NCBI RefSeq assembly: GCF_026427715.1
Contig: NZ_CP107558.1
Coordinates: 2,331,001-2,395,000 of the forward strand
Direction: 5' to 3'
Length of the DNA stretch: 64,000 bases
DNA from: Methylocystis sp. MJC1
GTDB lineage: Bacteria > Pseudomonadota > Alphaproteobacteria > Rhizobiales > Beijerinckiaceae
Positions 50,798-60,345 of this stretch are shown in pieces. Position 1 is the stretch's first letter, and each line of letters opens with the position of its first letter. A program made the position numbers and the translations under genes. Below the pieces are notes generated by a model. It made no database searches. It was not told the DNA's origin and worked only from the letters and a program-made list of their open reading frames with translations.

Positions 50798-51925
50798 GTG
50801 AAAATCCTCCTGCTCGGCGGCTCCAATGCGGGCATTAAAGACGGCTGGGCCGTCCAATTCGCCGAACTGGCCCGCGACCATGAGGTAGAGAACCGCTTTC
50901 TCGGCGCGGTGGGCTCTCTCTATGGCTTGATGGCGCTGCTCAAACGGGCGCGCGACGGCGCCGAAGCGCCCGACCTCATCGTCTTCGAATATTGCCTGAA
51001 CGATATCCTTCTCCTCGACGCCGACGTGCTCAAACCCGCGCTTGTCGAGGACGCGCTCGACGCGGTCATGGACTTTTGCGCCGACGCTGGGATCGGCTTG
51101 TTCTTCTTATGCCTGGAGCCGCGCCCAACCGACCGCCAGCGCAGCGCGACCACGCGCGTGCAGAAGATTTATCGCAAGGCGGCGCAACGGCGGTCCGTTC
51201 CGGCGCTATGGCTTTCCGATATTTTCGATGAGCGTCTGACAGCGGCGCATTTCCAGGATGAAAATCATCTGACGACCGCAGCCGCGGGATGCGTCGCCGA
51301 CGCCCTGCTCGGCGCGTTAGGCGCCGGCGTCCCTGCCCCGTTTGGCCAAGCCGAAACGGCGCGCTTTTCCTATGTCGATGTGGCTGAAGCGCGTTTTCAA
51401 GGACCCTGCGCCGTGCGGGCGCTGTCATCGCGCGTCTTTGATGGCGACTTTGTAGAAATCTCGCGCGGCGGCGTCACCACATGGCCCGGCGAGGGGCTTC
51501 TTGCAGGGTTGATGCTGCGCTCGAGCGACGACAGCGGCGCCTTCAGCATCCGCGGGGCGAACGCCGCTTTTCGCAAAACCCCGCGGTCGCAAATGCAAGA
51601 GCTCGTGCGCAATCTGATGCTGCTGCACTACCCCACGCGCCGCATCCTTGCGCGCGGGGAAGTCGAGATCGCCATGCCGGAGGACGAGCGGGCGCTCATG
51701 AGCTTGCCCGAAGACCGCGGGCTCCTCTTGGCGCCATCCATCGCGCCTTTTGAAGCGCAGACGCTCGATATTCACGGCGTCATCTTCTGGCGCAAGCGCA
51801 CACTCGTCGAACGTTTGCGGGAGTTGTTTCGCAGCGTCGAGCAACAAGCAACGCCCCTCCCGTTGAAGGGACACCGTCATTCCCGACGGGCCGAAGGCGC
51901 GATCGGGAATCCAGAGCAGACATAG
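50798..51925 (+). CDS. SGNH-hydrolase-like protein
   Basis: 375 aa. The N-terminal ~185 residues form an SGNH/GDSL-like fold: GGSNAG (block I), FLGAVGSLYG (block II Gly), EYCLNDI (block III Asn) and DENHLT (block V Asp-x-x-His). The C-terminal domain is unassigned. Esterase or acetyltransferase-partner activity is plausible. The last ~17 codons and the stop are supplied by the repeat at 51876, so the native end was probably earlier. Confidence 0.72.
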   Translation: MKILLLGGSNAGIKDGWAVQFAELARDHEVENRFLGAVGSLYGLMALLKRARDGAEAPDLIVFEYCLNDILLLDADVLKPALVEDALDAVMDFCADAGIGLFFLCLEPRPTDRQRSATTRVQKIYRKAAQRRSVPALWLSDIFDERLTAAHFQDENHLTTAAAGCVADALLGALGAGVPAPFGQAETARFSYVDVAEARFQGPCAVRALSSRVFDGDFVEISRGGVTTWPGEGLLAGLMLRSSDDSGAFSIRGANAAFRKTPRSQMQELVRNLMLLHYPTRRILARGEVEIAMPEDERALMSLPEDRGLLLAPSIAPFEAQTLDIHGVIFWRKRTLVERLRELFRSVEQQATPLPLKGHRHSRRAEGAIGNPEQT

Positions 51926-51978
51926 CGCACCTCTGCTTCGGATTCCCGATCGCTCGCTTCGCGAGCGTCGGGAATGAC
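51876..51978. repeat. ~104-bp palindromic element, copy 3
   Basis: Same orientation as copy 1 (GGGCC arm left, CTCGC arm right). It begins inside the 3' end of the SGNH gene and ends just before the eipB stop. Confidence 0.8.
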
Positions 51979-51983
51979 AGTCG

Positions 51984-52802
51984 CTACTTCTTGCAGACAG
52001 CCGTCGGCTGGAGGGTCAGCTCCGTCATCTGCCCATTGAGAACGAAATCGCCGTAATCCAGCTTCAACGCGCGCGATACGCCGTTTTCATAGAGATCGAA
52101 GGACAGAACATAGATCGGCTGGCCATCGCGCTTGCCCGGCTCGAAATAAGACACCGAAACGCGCCAGCGCGGCATGCCCTTGAGCGCGTCCGCCTGAACG
52201 GCCTTTTCGGTCGCCGGGGTCTCTAAGGGCTTGCCGATCACCGTCAGCGTGTCGAACGCCTTGTCGCCCTCGCCTGTCCCATCATAGACACGCGCTTCGA
52301 GAAGCTGCTCTCCCTTGCGCGCGGCGTCGACGATGCGGCGAAGATGCTCGCTGGGGAATAAGGCGGGTCCGGCGATGTCGAGCTGCGCGCGTTTGGGACG
52401 CGAGAGATCGACGGCGACGCGTGCGCCCTTTTCCTTGTGCGCCTTGCCGTCGACTTGCTCGGCCGAGGTGCTGTCGACCTTGGTCTCTATCTTGAATCGA
52501 TATTCGCTGGCGTCCAGCGACTCGAAAGTCGCCGAGCGCATGTCGGAGAGCTTTGTGGCGCCTTCCTCTGGCACAAGCTCGGTGATCTGGCGAAAATTCT
52601 GCACATAGCCATCGCAGGAGGCGGCAAAGTCGAAGACGATGCGTCCGCGCGCCTGCGCCGGCGCCTTAGAGCCCGTCGCCTTACCCAGCGTCAGCTCATA
52701 GACCGCGCGGTGGCTCGCGAGCGGAGGAGCCTCCTCCGCCAGAGCCATTGACAGGCCGGAAGCAAGCAAGACGACGACGAAGAGCGAGCGCTTGGAAATC
52801 AT
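51984..52802 (-). CDS. eipB: EipB-family (DUF1849) periplasmic protein
   Basis: 272 aa with a signal peptide (cleavage near SMALA). DUF1849 blocks: LASHRAVYELTLGKA, ARGRIVFDFAASCDGYVQNF, and two Cys (SCDGY near residue 63, AVCKK at the C-terminus) that form the disulfide known in Brucella EipB. It is a spiral beta-sheet envelope-integrity protein. It is convergent with the SGNH gene and divergent from ridA. Confidence 0.9.
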   Translation of the reverse strand: MISKRSLFVVVLLASGLSMALAEEAPPLASHRAVYELTLGKATGSKAPAQARGRIVFDFAASCDGYVQNFRQITELVPEEGATKLSDMRSATFESLDASEYRFKIETKVDSTSAEQVDGKAHKEKGARVAVDLSRPKRAQLDIAGPALFPSEHLRRIVDAARKGEQLLEARVYDGTGEGDKAFDTLTVIGKPLETPATEKAVQADALKGMPRWRVSVSYFEPGKRDGQPIYVLSFDLYENGVSRALKLDYGDFVLNGQMTELTLQPTAVCKK

Positions 52803-52913
52803 GAGATGATGTCACCCGGAAATATGCGCCGCCGTTGCGTCGCGGGATGGCTGAAATTAGGGTCAGCCAGACGCCGGAGCAAATGTTTTCTATAAATGAA
52901 GGGAATCTCGACC

Positions 52914-53396
52914 ATGTCCGATTCGACCAGCGACACGCCTGCCGCACGCCTTGCCGCGCTCGGGCTCGTTCTGCCCGCGGCGGCCGCGCCCGTGGCGAAT
53001 TACGTTCCTTATGTGCGGACCGGAAATCTGCTGTTCGTTTCGGGTCAATTGCCGATGGGCGCGCGGGGAATCGATCCGGCGCATAAAGGCAAGCTTGGCG
53101 TGAACGTCTCGCTGGAAGACGGACAGGCGGCGGCGCGGCAGGCGGCGTTGAATGTTCTGGCGCAAGCTAACGCCGCCGTCGGCGATCTCGCTCTGCTCAA
53201 GGCGGTCCGCATCGGCGGCTACGTCAACTGCGCGCCCGATTTCGGGCCTGTGCCGCAAGTCGTCAACGGCGCCTCGGATCTTTTCGCCGCGGTTCTCGGC
53301 GAGAATGGCAAGCACGCGCGCTTTGCCGTGGGCGTCGCGCAACTGCCGCTCGATGCCGCCGTCGAGGTCGAAGGCATTTTCGAGATTCTCGGGTGA
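52914..53396 (+). CDS. RidA-family (YjgF/YER057c) protein
   Basis: 160 aa, slightly longer than classical RidA (about 130). Blocks [45 protein letters not shown] and [20 protein letters not shown] match the second RidA subgroup, so imine deaminase activity is not certain. The start at 52914 (MSDSTSD) is preferred over 52896. Its stop overlaps the GDPD start (GTGA). Confidence 0.88.
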   Translation: MSDSTSDTPAARLAALGLVLPAAAAPVANYVPYVRTGNLLFVSGQLPMGARGIDPAHKGKLGVNVSLEDGQAAARQAALNVLAQANAAVGDLALLKAVRIGGYVNCAPDFGPVPQVVNGASDLFAAVLGENGKHARFAVGVAQLPLDAAVEVEGIFEILG

Positions 53397-54145
53397 GAGA
53401 CGTCAGCTGGCTGACCGCCGCGCCGATCGCGCATCGTGGGCTGCACGGCGGCGGCCTCGTCGAGAATTCCATCGGCGCGGCGCGAGCGGCCATTGACGCC
53501 GGCTACGCCATCGAATGCGACGTGCAGGCGACCAAGGACGGTCTCGTCGTTTTTCACGACGATACGCTGGAACGCCTTACCACGCATGCCGGCCGCGCCT
53601 TTGACCACGATACAAAAAGCCTCGAAGCGATGGCGCTACGCGGCGCGTCGGAGACCATTCCTTCTTTCGACGCCTTTCTCGCCGCGATCGCCGGCCGCAC
53701 GCCGCTTGTCGTCGAACTGAAGAGCGACTTCAACGGCGATCTCTCCGTCGCCGAGCGCGCAGCCGAATGCCTTGCGCGCTACAATGGTCCTGTTGTGATC
53801 GAAAGCTTCGACCCGGAGTTGATCGCATTTTTGCGCACGCAGGGAGGCGCCCTCGGGGTCGACCATATTCCGCTCGGCGTTGTCGGCGAAGCCAATTACG
53901 ACGAAACCGATTGGCCGATGTTAACGCCCGCGCGGCGCGCGGAAATGACTCATTTTTTGCATTATCCGCGCACGCGACCGGATTTTCTTTCCTGGAACGC
54001 CACCGACCTTCCGCACGCAATTCCCTTCCTCGCGCGCGAAGCGCTCGGCATTCCCGTCACTGTGTGGACGATCCGCTCGGCCGCACAGGCCACTGTCGCG
54101 CGGCAATGGTCGGATCAGATCGTCTTCGAGAATTTCATACCGTGA
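53393..54145 (+). CDS. Glycerophosphodiester phosphodiesterase
   Basis: 250-aa cytoplasmic TIM-barrel GDPD that hydrolyses glycerophosphodiesters to glycerol-3-phosphate and alcohol. Catalytic HRGLHG near the N-terminus and the [25 protein letters not shown] metal-binding segment are intact; VWTIRS marks the C-terminal strand. GTG start in a 4-nt overlap with the RidA-like gene. Confidence 0.92.
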   Translation: MRDVSWLTAAPIAHRGLHGGGLVENSIGAARAAIDAGYAIECDVQATKDGLVVFHDDTLERLTTHAGRAFDHDTKSLEAMALRGASETIPSFDAFLAAIAGRTPLVVELKSDFNGDLSVAERAAECLARYNGPVVIESFDPELIAFLRTQGGALGVDHIPLGVVGEANYDETDWPMLTPARRAEMTHFLHYPRTRPDFLSWNATDLPHAIPFLAREALGIPVTVWTIRSAAQATVARQWSDQIVFENFIP

Positions 54146-54230
54146 GGCATTGCATGGCCAAAGGTGCGTGTCCGCGCAAGCGTCCTTCATCGATAGAGAG
54201 CCTGAAATCCGTGCGTCGCTAGTGAGCGCC

Positions 54231-54334
54231 TGTCATTCCCGACGCTCGCAAAGCGAGCGAGCGGGAATCCAGAGCAACAACAGCTACTATGGCTCTGGAT
54301 TCCCGGTCGGGCTGTCAGCCCGCCGGGAATGACA
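54231..54334. repeat. ~104-bp palindromic element, copy 4
   Basis: Same orientation as copy 2 (CTCGC arm left, GGGCTG arm right), between convergent GDPD and SulP genes. Confidence 0.8.
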
Positions 54335-54443
54335 AATCGCGGCCCGCGCGCGATTCAAGCCGATAGAGCGCATCCTTTTCGCACGAGTCTGGCAGCTTTT
54401 ACGAGCGACGGAGGCAAGGCCTTCACTTGCCTCCGCCTCTCGA

Positions 54444-56009
54444 TCAAGCCGCCGCCACGAGCCCGTTCACGCGCGCCAGGCCGCGCATGTTCTTCAGCTC
54501 GACGCGGATATTGTCGTCGCCCGCGGCTTTGAAGAAATCTTCGAGCGTCTCCATTATGTCGTGGTCGATGAAGGTCGCGCGCGTGCCGTCGATCACGACG
54601 TAGCTGGCCGGCTCGATGCTGTCGAGAATATCGCGCAACGGCGCCTTGTGGAGGAAGGACACGTCCTTCTGCAGGCGCAGCAGATAATTGCTTCCGTCGC
54701 GCGTGAGCGCGAAAGCAGAGTGATAGTTTCCGCGCAGCACGAAGAAGATGCCGACCGCCATGCCAATGGCCATGCCTTCCAGAAGATCGGTCATGAGGAT
54801 CGCCGCGATCGTGATGGCGAAGGGCGCAAACTGGTCGAAGCCCTTCTCATACTGCTCGATCGTCAACTTCGGCTTGGCGAGCTTGTAGCCGGTGAGCAGC
54901 AGCACTGCGGCGAGACAAGCGAGCGGGACCATGTTTAGAACCGAGGAAAGAAACATCACGGCCAGCAGCAGCAACAGGCCATGCACGATGGCCGAGACCT
55001 TTGTATGAGCGCCGGCGTTGATGTTGGCGGAGCTGCGGACGATGACCGCCGTGATCGGCAGGCCGCCGATCATCCCGGAAATGAAATTACCGAGGCCCTG
55101 CGCCTTCAACTCCTGGTTCGGCGGCGCAGTACGCTTCAACGGATCGAGCTTGTCGGCCGCCTCCAGGCTCAGCAATGTCTCCAGGCTGCCGACGAGCGCG
55201 AGCGTCGCGGCCGTGACATAAACTTGCGCATTGACGAGCAGATGGAGATCGGGAAAGTGAAACTCGCCAAAGAACTCCAGGGGACCGGAGATCGCGGGGA
55301 GCCCGACCAGATGTTGCGGCGCGATCGCTAACGAGGGAAACGCCGACTGCGCGACAAGATTGAAGAAGATGCCGAAGATGACCGCGACCAACGGGCCGGG
55401 CACGAGCGAGAGAATTCGGCGCTCCTTGATCGTCGGCGTCTCCCACAAGATGAGAATGCCGAGCGAAACGCAGGCGACGAGGGTCGCGCCCGGCGAGATC
55501 GACTGCAAGGCTGATCTCAAGAACGAGAAGCTTGTATGGCTGTCGCCCTCGAGGAATGACAGATCGCTCTCGGCGTCCGCATCATAACCGACCGCGTGCG
55601 GCAATTGCTTCATGATGAGGATGAGGCCGATCGCGGCCAGCATGCCCTTGATCACCGACGACGGGAAATAGGCGCCGATCACCCCGGCGCGCGCATAGCC
55701 CATTGCGACCTGGATGAGGCCTGAGAGCGCGACCGCGAGAAGCATGCCGTCGAAACCAAGCTTCTCGACCGCGGCCGCGACGATGACCGCAAGGCCGGCC
55801 GCCGGCCCCGAGACGCTGAGCTGCGATCCGCTGGCGAGGGAGACGACGAGCCCGCCGACGATGCCGGCGATGACCCCGGAAAACGGCGGCGCCCCGGATG
55901 CGACGGCGATGCCGAGACACAGCGGCAGCGCCACGAGAAAGACGACGAGCCCCGCCGGAACGTCGTGGTCAAGATAACGTAGATAATAGTCCAGATGTTT
56001 ACGAAGCAC
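54444..56009 (-). CDS. SulP-family anion transporter
   Basis: 521 aa: 10-12 hydrophobic segments with the SulP hallmarks (DVPAGLVVFLVALPLCLGIAVASGAPPF, FISGMIGGLPITAVIVRSSANINAGA), and a C-terminal STAS domain (about residues 440-521; YVVIDGTRATFIDHDIMETL). It lies 43 nt downstream of a carbonic anhydrase gene on the same strand, so bicarbonate is a more likely substrate than sulfate. Confidence 0.9.
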   Translation of the reverse strand: MLRKHLDYYLRYLDHDVPAGLVVFLVALPLCLGIAVASGAPPFSGVIAGIVGGLVVSLASGSQLSVSGPAAGLAVIVAAAVEKLGFDGMLLAVALSGLIQVAMGYARAGVIGAYFPSSVIKGMLAAIGLILIMKQLPHAVGYDADAESDLSFLEGDSHTSFSFLRSALQSISPGATLVACVSLGILILWETPTIKERRILSLVPGPLVAVIFGIFFNLVAQSAFPSLAIAPQHLVGLPAISGPLEFFGEFHFPDLHLLVNAQVYVTAATLALVGSLETLLSLEAADKLDPLKRTAPPNQELKAQGLGNFISGMIGGLPITAVIVRSSANINAGAHTKVSAIVHGLLLLLAVMFLSSVLNMVPLACLAAVLLLTGYKLAKPKLTIEQYEKGFDQFAPFAITIAAILMTDLLEGMAIGMAVGIFFVLRGNYHSAFALTRDGSNYLLRLQKDVSFLHKAPLRDILDSIEPASYVVIDGTRATFIDHDIMETLEDFFKAAGDDNIRVELKNMRGLARVNGLVAAA

Positions 56010-56052
56010 GGCTGAAGTCTCCTGTTCAGTCGCTTGGGTTGAATTTTACAGA

Positions 56053-56733
56053 TCAGCTCGGGCCGCCCTCCCATTTGTAGATGGGATCGACCTCGCTGTC
56101 GGGCCCGAGCATGATCAGCTTTTTCAAAAGCCCGTCGTCGAGCGAAAAGACCCAGCCGTGCACCATCGGGCGCCGCTCCGCCTTCCAGGCCTTTTGCAGA
56201 ATCGACGTATGGGAGAGGTTATTAACCTGCTCGATCACATTGAGCTCGACGAGCTGGTTCGCTTTCTCCTCGAAGGGCTCGACGGCGTCGAGCTCTTCCC
56301 TGTGAAAGCGATACACATCCCGGATGTGCATCAGCCATTTGTGAACGAGCATCAATTCCGGCGTCTGATGTGAAAGCGCCGCTTTCACGCCGCCGCAATT
56401 ATAATGCCCGCAAACGATGATGTGCTTCACCTTCAAAACGTCGACCGCATATTGGACGACGCCGAGGCAGTTGAAGTCCGTCGCAATCACCTGATTGGCG
56501 ATGTTGCGATGCGCGAAGATGAGGCCCGGCTCCGCATTGACGATGATATCGGCGGGCACGCGGCTGTCCGCGCAACCGATCCAGAGGAATTCAGGCTGTT
56601 GTCCACGCGCCAGCCGCTCGAAATAGTCGGGCTCCCGATGACGGGCTTCCTGCGCCCAAGCCTTGTTTTCGAGAAGAAGCTTTTCGTGTGACTGCATCGG
56701 ACGCCCATCGCTGATTATTGCCGTTTCGCCCAC
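56053..56733 (-). CDS. can: Beta-class carbonic anhydrase
   Basis: 226 aa. Zinc and catalytic residues: CADSRVPAD (Cys, Asp, Arg), then HIIVCGHYNCGGVKAAL (His, Cys). VHGWVFSLDDGLLKKL is typical of the C-terminus. It interconverts CO2 and bicarbonate. An alternative start is MQSHEKLLL at 56697. It is first in a two-gene unit with the SulP transporter. Confidence 0.95.
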   Translation of the reverse strand: MGETAIISDGRPMQSHEKLLLENKAWAQEARHREPDYFERLARGQQPEFLWIGCADSRVPADIIVNAEPGLIFAHRNIANQVIATDFNCLGVVQYAVDVLKVKHIIVCGHYNCGGVKAALSHQTPELMLVHKWLMHIRDVYRFHREELDAVEPFEEKANQLVELNVIEQVNNLSHTSILQKAWKAERRPMVHGWVFSLDDGLLKKLIMLGPDSEVDPIYKWEGGPS

Positions 56734-56901
56734 GATAAATCGCGCGCCAAACGCGAACAGCCAAGAAAATCGCCAGCGGACGCAACCTCGCGCAGCCTAG
56801 TCAGGCAGGCTGATCACGAAAAGGACCACGAGGCGAAAGGCCGTAGCTCCACTTTATTTCTTTTTATGTCGGCAGTACGGGCCAATCAGATTAAATGTTG
56901 T

Positions 56902-58440
56902 TCATGCACCCGCGCCACAAAGCTCTCGCCATACTTGCGGCAGCGAGGAAATGACATCGTCCGCAATCAGACCTGGCCCGAAAATTTCTGCCGCGCGCGC
57001 GTGCATCCAGACGGCGGCGGAGGCGGCGAAAAACCCGTCCATTCTCTGAGCGAGGAGACCGGCGACGATTCCGGTCAGCACGTCGCCCGAACCCGCGGTG
57101 GCGAGCCAGGGGCTCGCATAGGGCAGAATGGAAACGCGGCCGTCCGGCGCTGCCACCACCGTGTCCGGCCCTTTGAAGAGCACGACCGCCCCGCTCACCC
57201 GCGCAGCGTCGCGCGCCCTGTCGAGCTTCGAGCGCAGCGCGCAATCGGCGTTGCACTCCGCAAAAAGCCGCGCGAATTCGCCGGCGTGCGGCGTCATCAC
57301 CACCGGGCCGGGCGCCGCGCGGGTCGCGCGCCACAAACGGAAGGGATCGCTCTCGAAGCTTGTCAGCGCATCGGCGTCCAGCACGGCGGCGCGGCGATAG
57401 GCCTGCGGCGTCAGCGCGACCTCCACCTGCCGGCAGCTTTCTTCGCTGACGCCGAGGCCGGGGCCGATCGCGACGGCGTTCTTGCGCTCGTCCGCGAGCA
57501 CTGTGGCGAGGCCCTCGGCGCCGTCGGCCGGCCGCACCATGACGGAAGTGAGCGCGCTGGCGTTGACCGGCAAAGCGTCGCTCGGGCTCGCGAGCGTGAC
57601 GAGCCCCGCGCCCCCGCGCAAAGCGGCCGCAGCGGAAAGCCGCGCGGCGCCGGTAAAGGAGGCGCCGCCCGATACAACGAGCGCATGGCCGCGCGTATAT
57701 TTATGCCCATCCACCTTTGGCCGCGGCAGGGTCGAAAGCCACAGCTCCGGCGTGTTGACGAAGGTCTTCACTGCCATCGATTCGAGGGTCGACGCGCGGA
57801 TGCCGATATGGGCGCAGGTGAGCTTGCCGCAACGCAGGCGCCCCGGCAGCAGCAGGTGCCCGATCTTCACACGGAAAAAGGTGATGGTCTCGTCGGCTTC
57901 GACCGCTGCGCCGCGGATCGCCCCCGTCGTCCCATCGACGCCGCTCGGAATATCGACGGCCACGACATTCTGCTTTGTCTCCCGGCGCCACTGGTTCAGG
58001 CGGTTGACGAGCGCCTGGGCGGTGGGGTCGAGATCGCGCGCGAGGCCGGTGCCGAAAAGCGCGTCGATAACGAGATCGACCCCGTGAAAATCGCATTCTT
58101 CCGCCGGCAAAAGCGTGCCGGTCCAGCCGGCCGCGGCACGCGCCGCGTCGCCGCGTAATTGGTCGGGCGGCACCAGCGAGGCGACGCGCACCTTGTAGCG
58201 TTGCGCCTTCAGAAGCCGCGCCGCCACATAGCCGTCGCCGCCATTATTGCCGGGACCGCAGAGCACGAGCACGCGGCGTCCGCTGGTGCGTTGCAGAATG
58301 CGGCTCGTCACCCGCGCGATCGCCACCGCGGCGCTTTCCATCAGGTCCATGCTCGGCACGCCGCTCTCGATCGTCATCCGATCGGCGCGGGCCATTTGTT
58401 CGGTTGTGAGGAGCTCGAGCGGAAAGGGGCTTGTCGGCAT
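56902..58440 (-). CDS. nnr: Bifunctional NAD(P)HX epimerase/dehydratase
   Basis: 512 aa. The N-terminal YjeF_N domain (about 1-220; VLCGPGNNGGDGYVAARLL, VIDALFGTGL, DIPSGVDGTTG) epimerises hydrated NAD(P)H. The C-terminal YjeF_C domain (GHALVVSGGASFTGAARLSAAAALRGGAGLV, MTPHAGEFARLF, GSGDVLTGIVAGLLAQ) is the ADP-dependent dehydratase. Both are intact. The start MPTSPFPLELL at 58440 is preferred to 58476. Confidence 0.95.
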   Translation of the reverse strand: MPTSPFPLELLTTEQMARADRMTIESGVPSMDLMESAAVAIARVTSRILQRTSGRRVLVLCGPGNNGGDGYVAARLLKAQRYKVRVASLVPPDQLRGDAARAAAGWTGTLLPAEECDFHGVDLVIDALFGTGLARDLDPTAQALVNRLNQWRRETKQNVVAVDIPSGVDGTTGAIRGAAVEADETITFFRVKIGHLLLPGRLRCGKLTCAHIGIRASTLESMAVKTFVNTPELWLSTLPRPKVDGHKYTRGHALVVSGGASFTGAARLSAAAALRGGAGLVTLASPSDALPVNASALTSVMVRPADGAEGLATVLADERKNAVAIGPGLGVSEESCRQVEVALTPQAYRRAAVLDADALTSFESDPFRLWRATRAAPGPVVMTPHAGEFARLFAECNADCALRSKLDRARDAARVSGAVVLFKGPDTVVAAPDGRVSILPYASPWLATAGSGDVLTGIVAGLLAQRMDGFFAASAAVWMHARAAEIFGPGLIADDVISSLPQVWRELCGAGA

Positions 58441-58562
58441 GGGGCGGATGGTGGCCGATGGCGGCGGTCGGCGCAATGGCCGCCGCCCAATGAACCATGC
58501 GAAAGCTTGTTTATTTGGCGCCGCATTCCGTCGCGCTGCCGTTTAGGTTATGCATCCCAACC

Positions 58563-59078
58563 ATGTTGACAGCCATTCTGCTTACCTATGACGCGCCCAC
58601 CCAGCCGCTGCGTCGAGACGCGATCGCGCGAAGCCTCGCCTCGCTGGTCGAGGCCTGCGTCGAGGGGCTCGTCGCCGATGCGGTTCTCGCCGGCGCGCCC
58701 GGCCGCGGGCTCGACAAGGTGGCCGACGAAGCGGGCTGCGAGCTGGTCGAGACCGAGAAAATGACGGAAGGGCTCGCGGGCGCGCTCGCCCTCGCACGGC
58801 GGGAAAGAGTCTTGCTGCTGACTGCAGGCTACGCCGTCGACCGCGGCTTTATCGACGAGGTCAACGACGCACTTGCCTATGGCGGCGGCGACCGCCCCTA
58901 TGTGCTGCGGGCGGCGCCCTCGTCGCTCGTCACGCGGCTTGTCCCCAGGCTTGCCGCGCCAGCCGGAATCATCGCGCGCAAAAGCGCCTTGCGGGCAGAG
59001 GCGAGCGCCGATCTCGTGCGCCTCGCCAAGCGGCTGCGCTGCTCGGAGCTCTCGAGCAGCGCGCGCCGGACGTTCTGA
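58563..59078 (+). CDS. Glycosyltransferase-like hypothetical protein
   Basis: 171 aa from the ATG at 58563. N-terminal LTAILLTYDAPTQPLRRDAIARSLASLVEA and RVLLLTAGYAVDRGFIDEV have the alternating strand-helix pattern of a small Rossmann-like GT-A protein of Rhizobiales, but no DxD is seen. Function unknown. The stop abuts the YpfJ-type gene at 59079, convergent. Confidence 0.6.
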   Translation: MLTAILLTYDAPTQPLRRDAIARSLASLVEACVEGLVADAVLAGAPGRGLDKVADEAGCELVETEKMTEGLAGALALARRERVLLLTAGYAVDRGFIDEVNDALAYGGGDRPYVLRAAPSSLVTRLVPRLAAPAGIIARKSALRAEASADLVRLAKRLRCSELSSSARRTF

Positions 59079-59975
59079 TCACCGGTCGAAGGTGTTGCAG
59101 GCGTCGATCTTGCCGCTTTTCAAGCCACGCTGCAGCCACTCGGTGCGTTGGGCCGAGGAGCCATGCGTGAAGCTGTCGGGCACGACATAGCCGCGCGAGG
59201 CCTTCTGCAGGCGGTCGTCGCCGATCGCCTGGGCCGAGGCCACGGCTTTCTGTATATCGCCCTCCTCGAGAAAATGGCTGCGGGCGTTGCCGTTGTTCGC
59301 CCAGACGCCAGCAAGGCAATCCGCCATCAGCTCGACGCGCACGGAGAGCGCATTGGCCTCGGCGCGGCTGCCGGCGCGGGCCTGGGCGCGCTGCACCTTG
59401 GGCAGAATGCCGAGGAGGTTCTCGATGTGATGCCCCATCTCATGCGAGATGACATAGGCATAGGCGAAATCGCCGCCGCCGCCGTAACGCTGCTTCATGT
59501 CGCGGAAGAAGGAAGTGTCGAGATAGATGCGCTGATCGAGCGGGCAGTAGAACGGCCCCATGGCCGATTGCGCCTGCCCGCAGCGCGAGGTCGTCTCGCC
59601 GTCGAAGAGCACCAGACGCGGCGCACGGAACGATATGCCCTTCTGCTCGGGCAGCACCGCCGACCATACGTCCTCGTTGGAGCCGAGAATCTTGGAGACG
59701 AAAACGCCCATCTGATCGGTCGGCTTCGACGTCTGATGCGGGCGCTCCTCCTGCTGCGCGATCTGGCCGCGCTCGCCATGCATCTTGCTGAGCATCTCGG
59801 CGCCGCCGATCAGCACCGCCGGATTAATGCCGAGCGCCCAGCCGATGAGGCCGAGAACAACCATCGTGCCGAGGCCGATGCCGCCGCCGCCGACGCTCGG
59901 CCCCCCGCCGAAGCCGCCCTCTTCGCCGCGGCGGTCCTCGATGTTCTCAGACGTCTGTAAATCTTCCCACTTCAT
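59079..59975 (-). CDS. YpfJ-type neutral zinc metallopeptidase
   Basis: 298 aa: cytoplasmic N-terminus with Gly-rich linker (GGGPSVGGGGIGLG), one transmembrane segment (TMVVLGLIGWALGI) and a metallopeptidase domain with HEMGHHIENLLG (HExxH) near residue 175 and ELMADCLAGVWANN (third ligand Glu/Asp). Family known as YpfJ/putative neutral zinc metallopeptidase. Probably periplasmic. Substrate unknown. Confidence 0.9.
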   Translation of the reverse strand: MKWEDLQTSENIEDRRGEEGGFGGGPSVGGGGIGLGTMVVLGLIGWALGINPAVLIGGAEMLSKMHGERGQIAQQEERPHQTSKPTDQMGVFVSKILGSNEDVWSAVLPEQKGISFRAPRLVLFDGETTSRCGQAQSAMGPFYCPLDQRIYLDTSFFRDMKQRYGGGGDFAYAYVISHEMGHHIENLLGILPKVQRAQARAGSRAEANALSVRVELMADCLAGVWANNGNARSHFLEEGDIQKAVASAQAIGDDRLQKASRGYVVPDSFTHGSSAQRTEWLQRGLKSGKIDACNTFDR

Positions 59976-60065
59976 AGACTGGCTCCGCTCCCGCCGCAGC
60001 TGGCGGTATCGGGCTATTTAATCGACGAAGACGGCAATGGGTAGACGGCGGGCATTTCGGGGATC

Positions 60066-60265
60066 GTCATGGCCGGGCTTGCCCCGGCCACCCACGCCAA
60101 GGGGCGCAGCCCAACAGGACGCGTTATCGCTTTGCATAAAGTTCACGGCGCGCTTTGAGACGCTTCGAAGCCCTGCTCCTTACGCCGACACATTCATGGC
60201 GACCTATGCCCAGCCTTTGATGTGGTTCGCGCGGCGTGGGTGGCCGGGACAAGCCCGGCCATGAC
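60066..60265. repeat. ~200-bp element with inverted ends, copy 1
   Basis: GTCATGGCCGGGCTTG ... CAAGCCCGGCCATGAC: 33-bp near-perfect inverted ends (continuing into CCCACGCC/GGCGTGGG) around a ~130-base unrelated middle. The gap 59976-60345 holds nothing else convincing. Confidence 0.75.
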
Positions 60266-60345
60266 GTGGGCGGCGACGTGAAGATGTGCATGCGATAGCC
60301 GGGAGGGAGAGAAACCGTTATCGCCGCGTCGATCGATCCGTCCGA

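Noticed and set aside
46404-54334. CRISPR array
   Set aside because: The repeats are long palindromes kilobases apart, without short regular spacers or cas genes.
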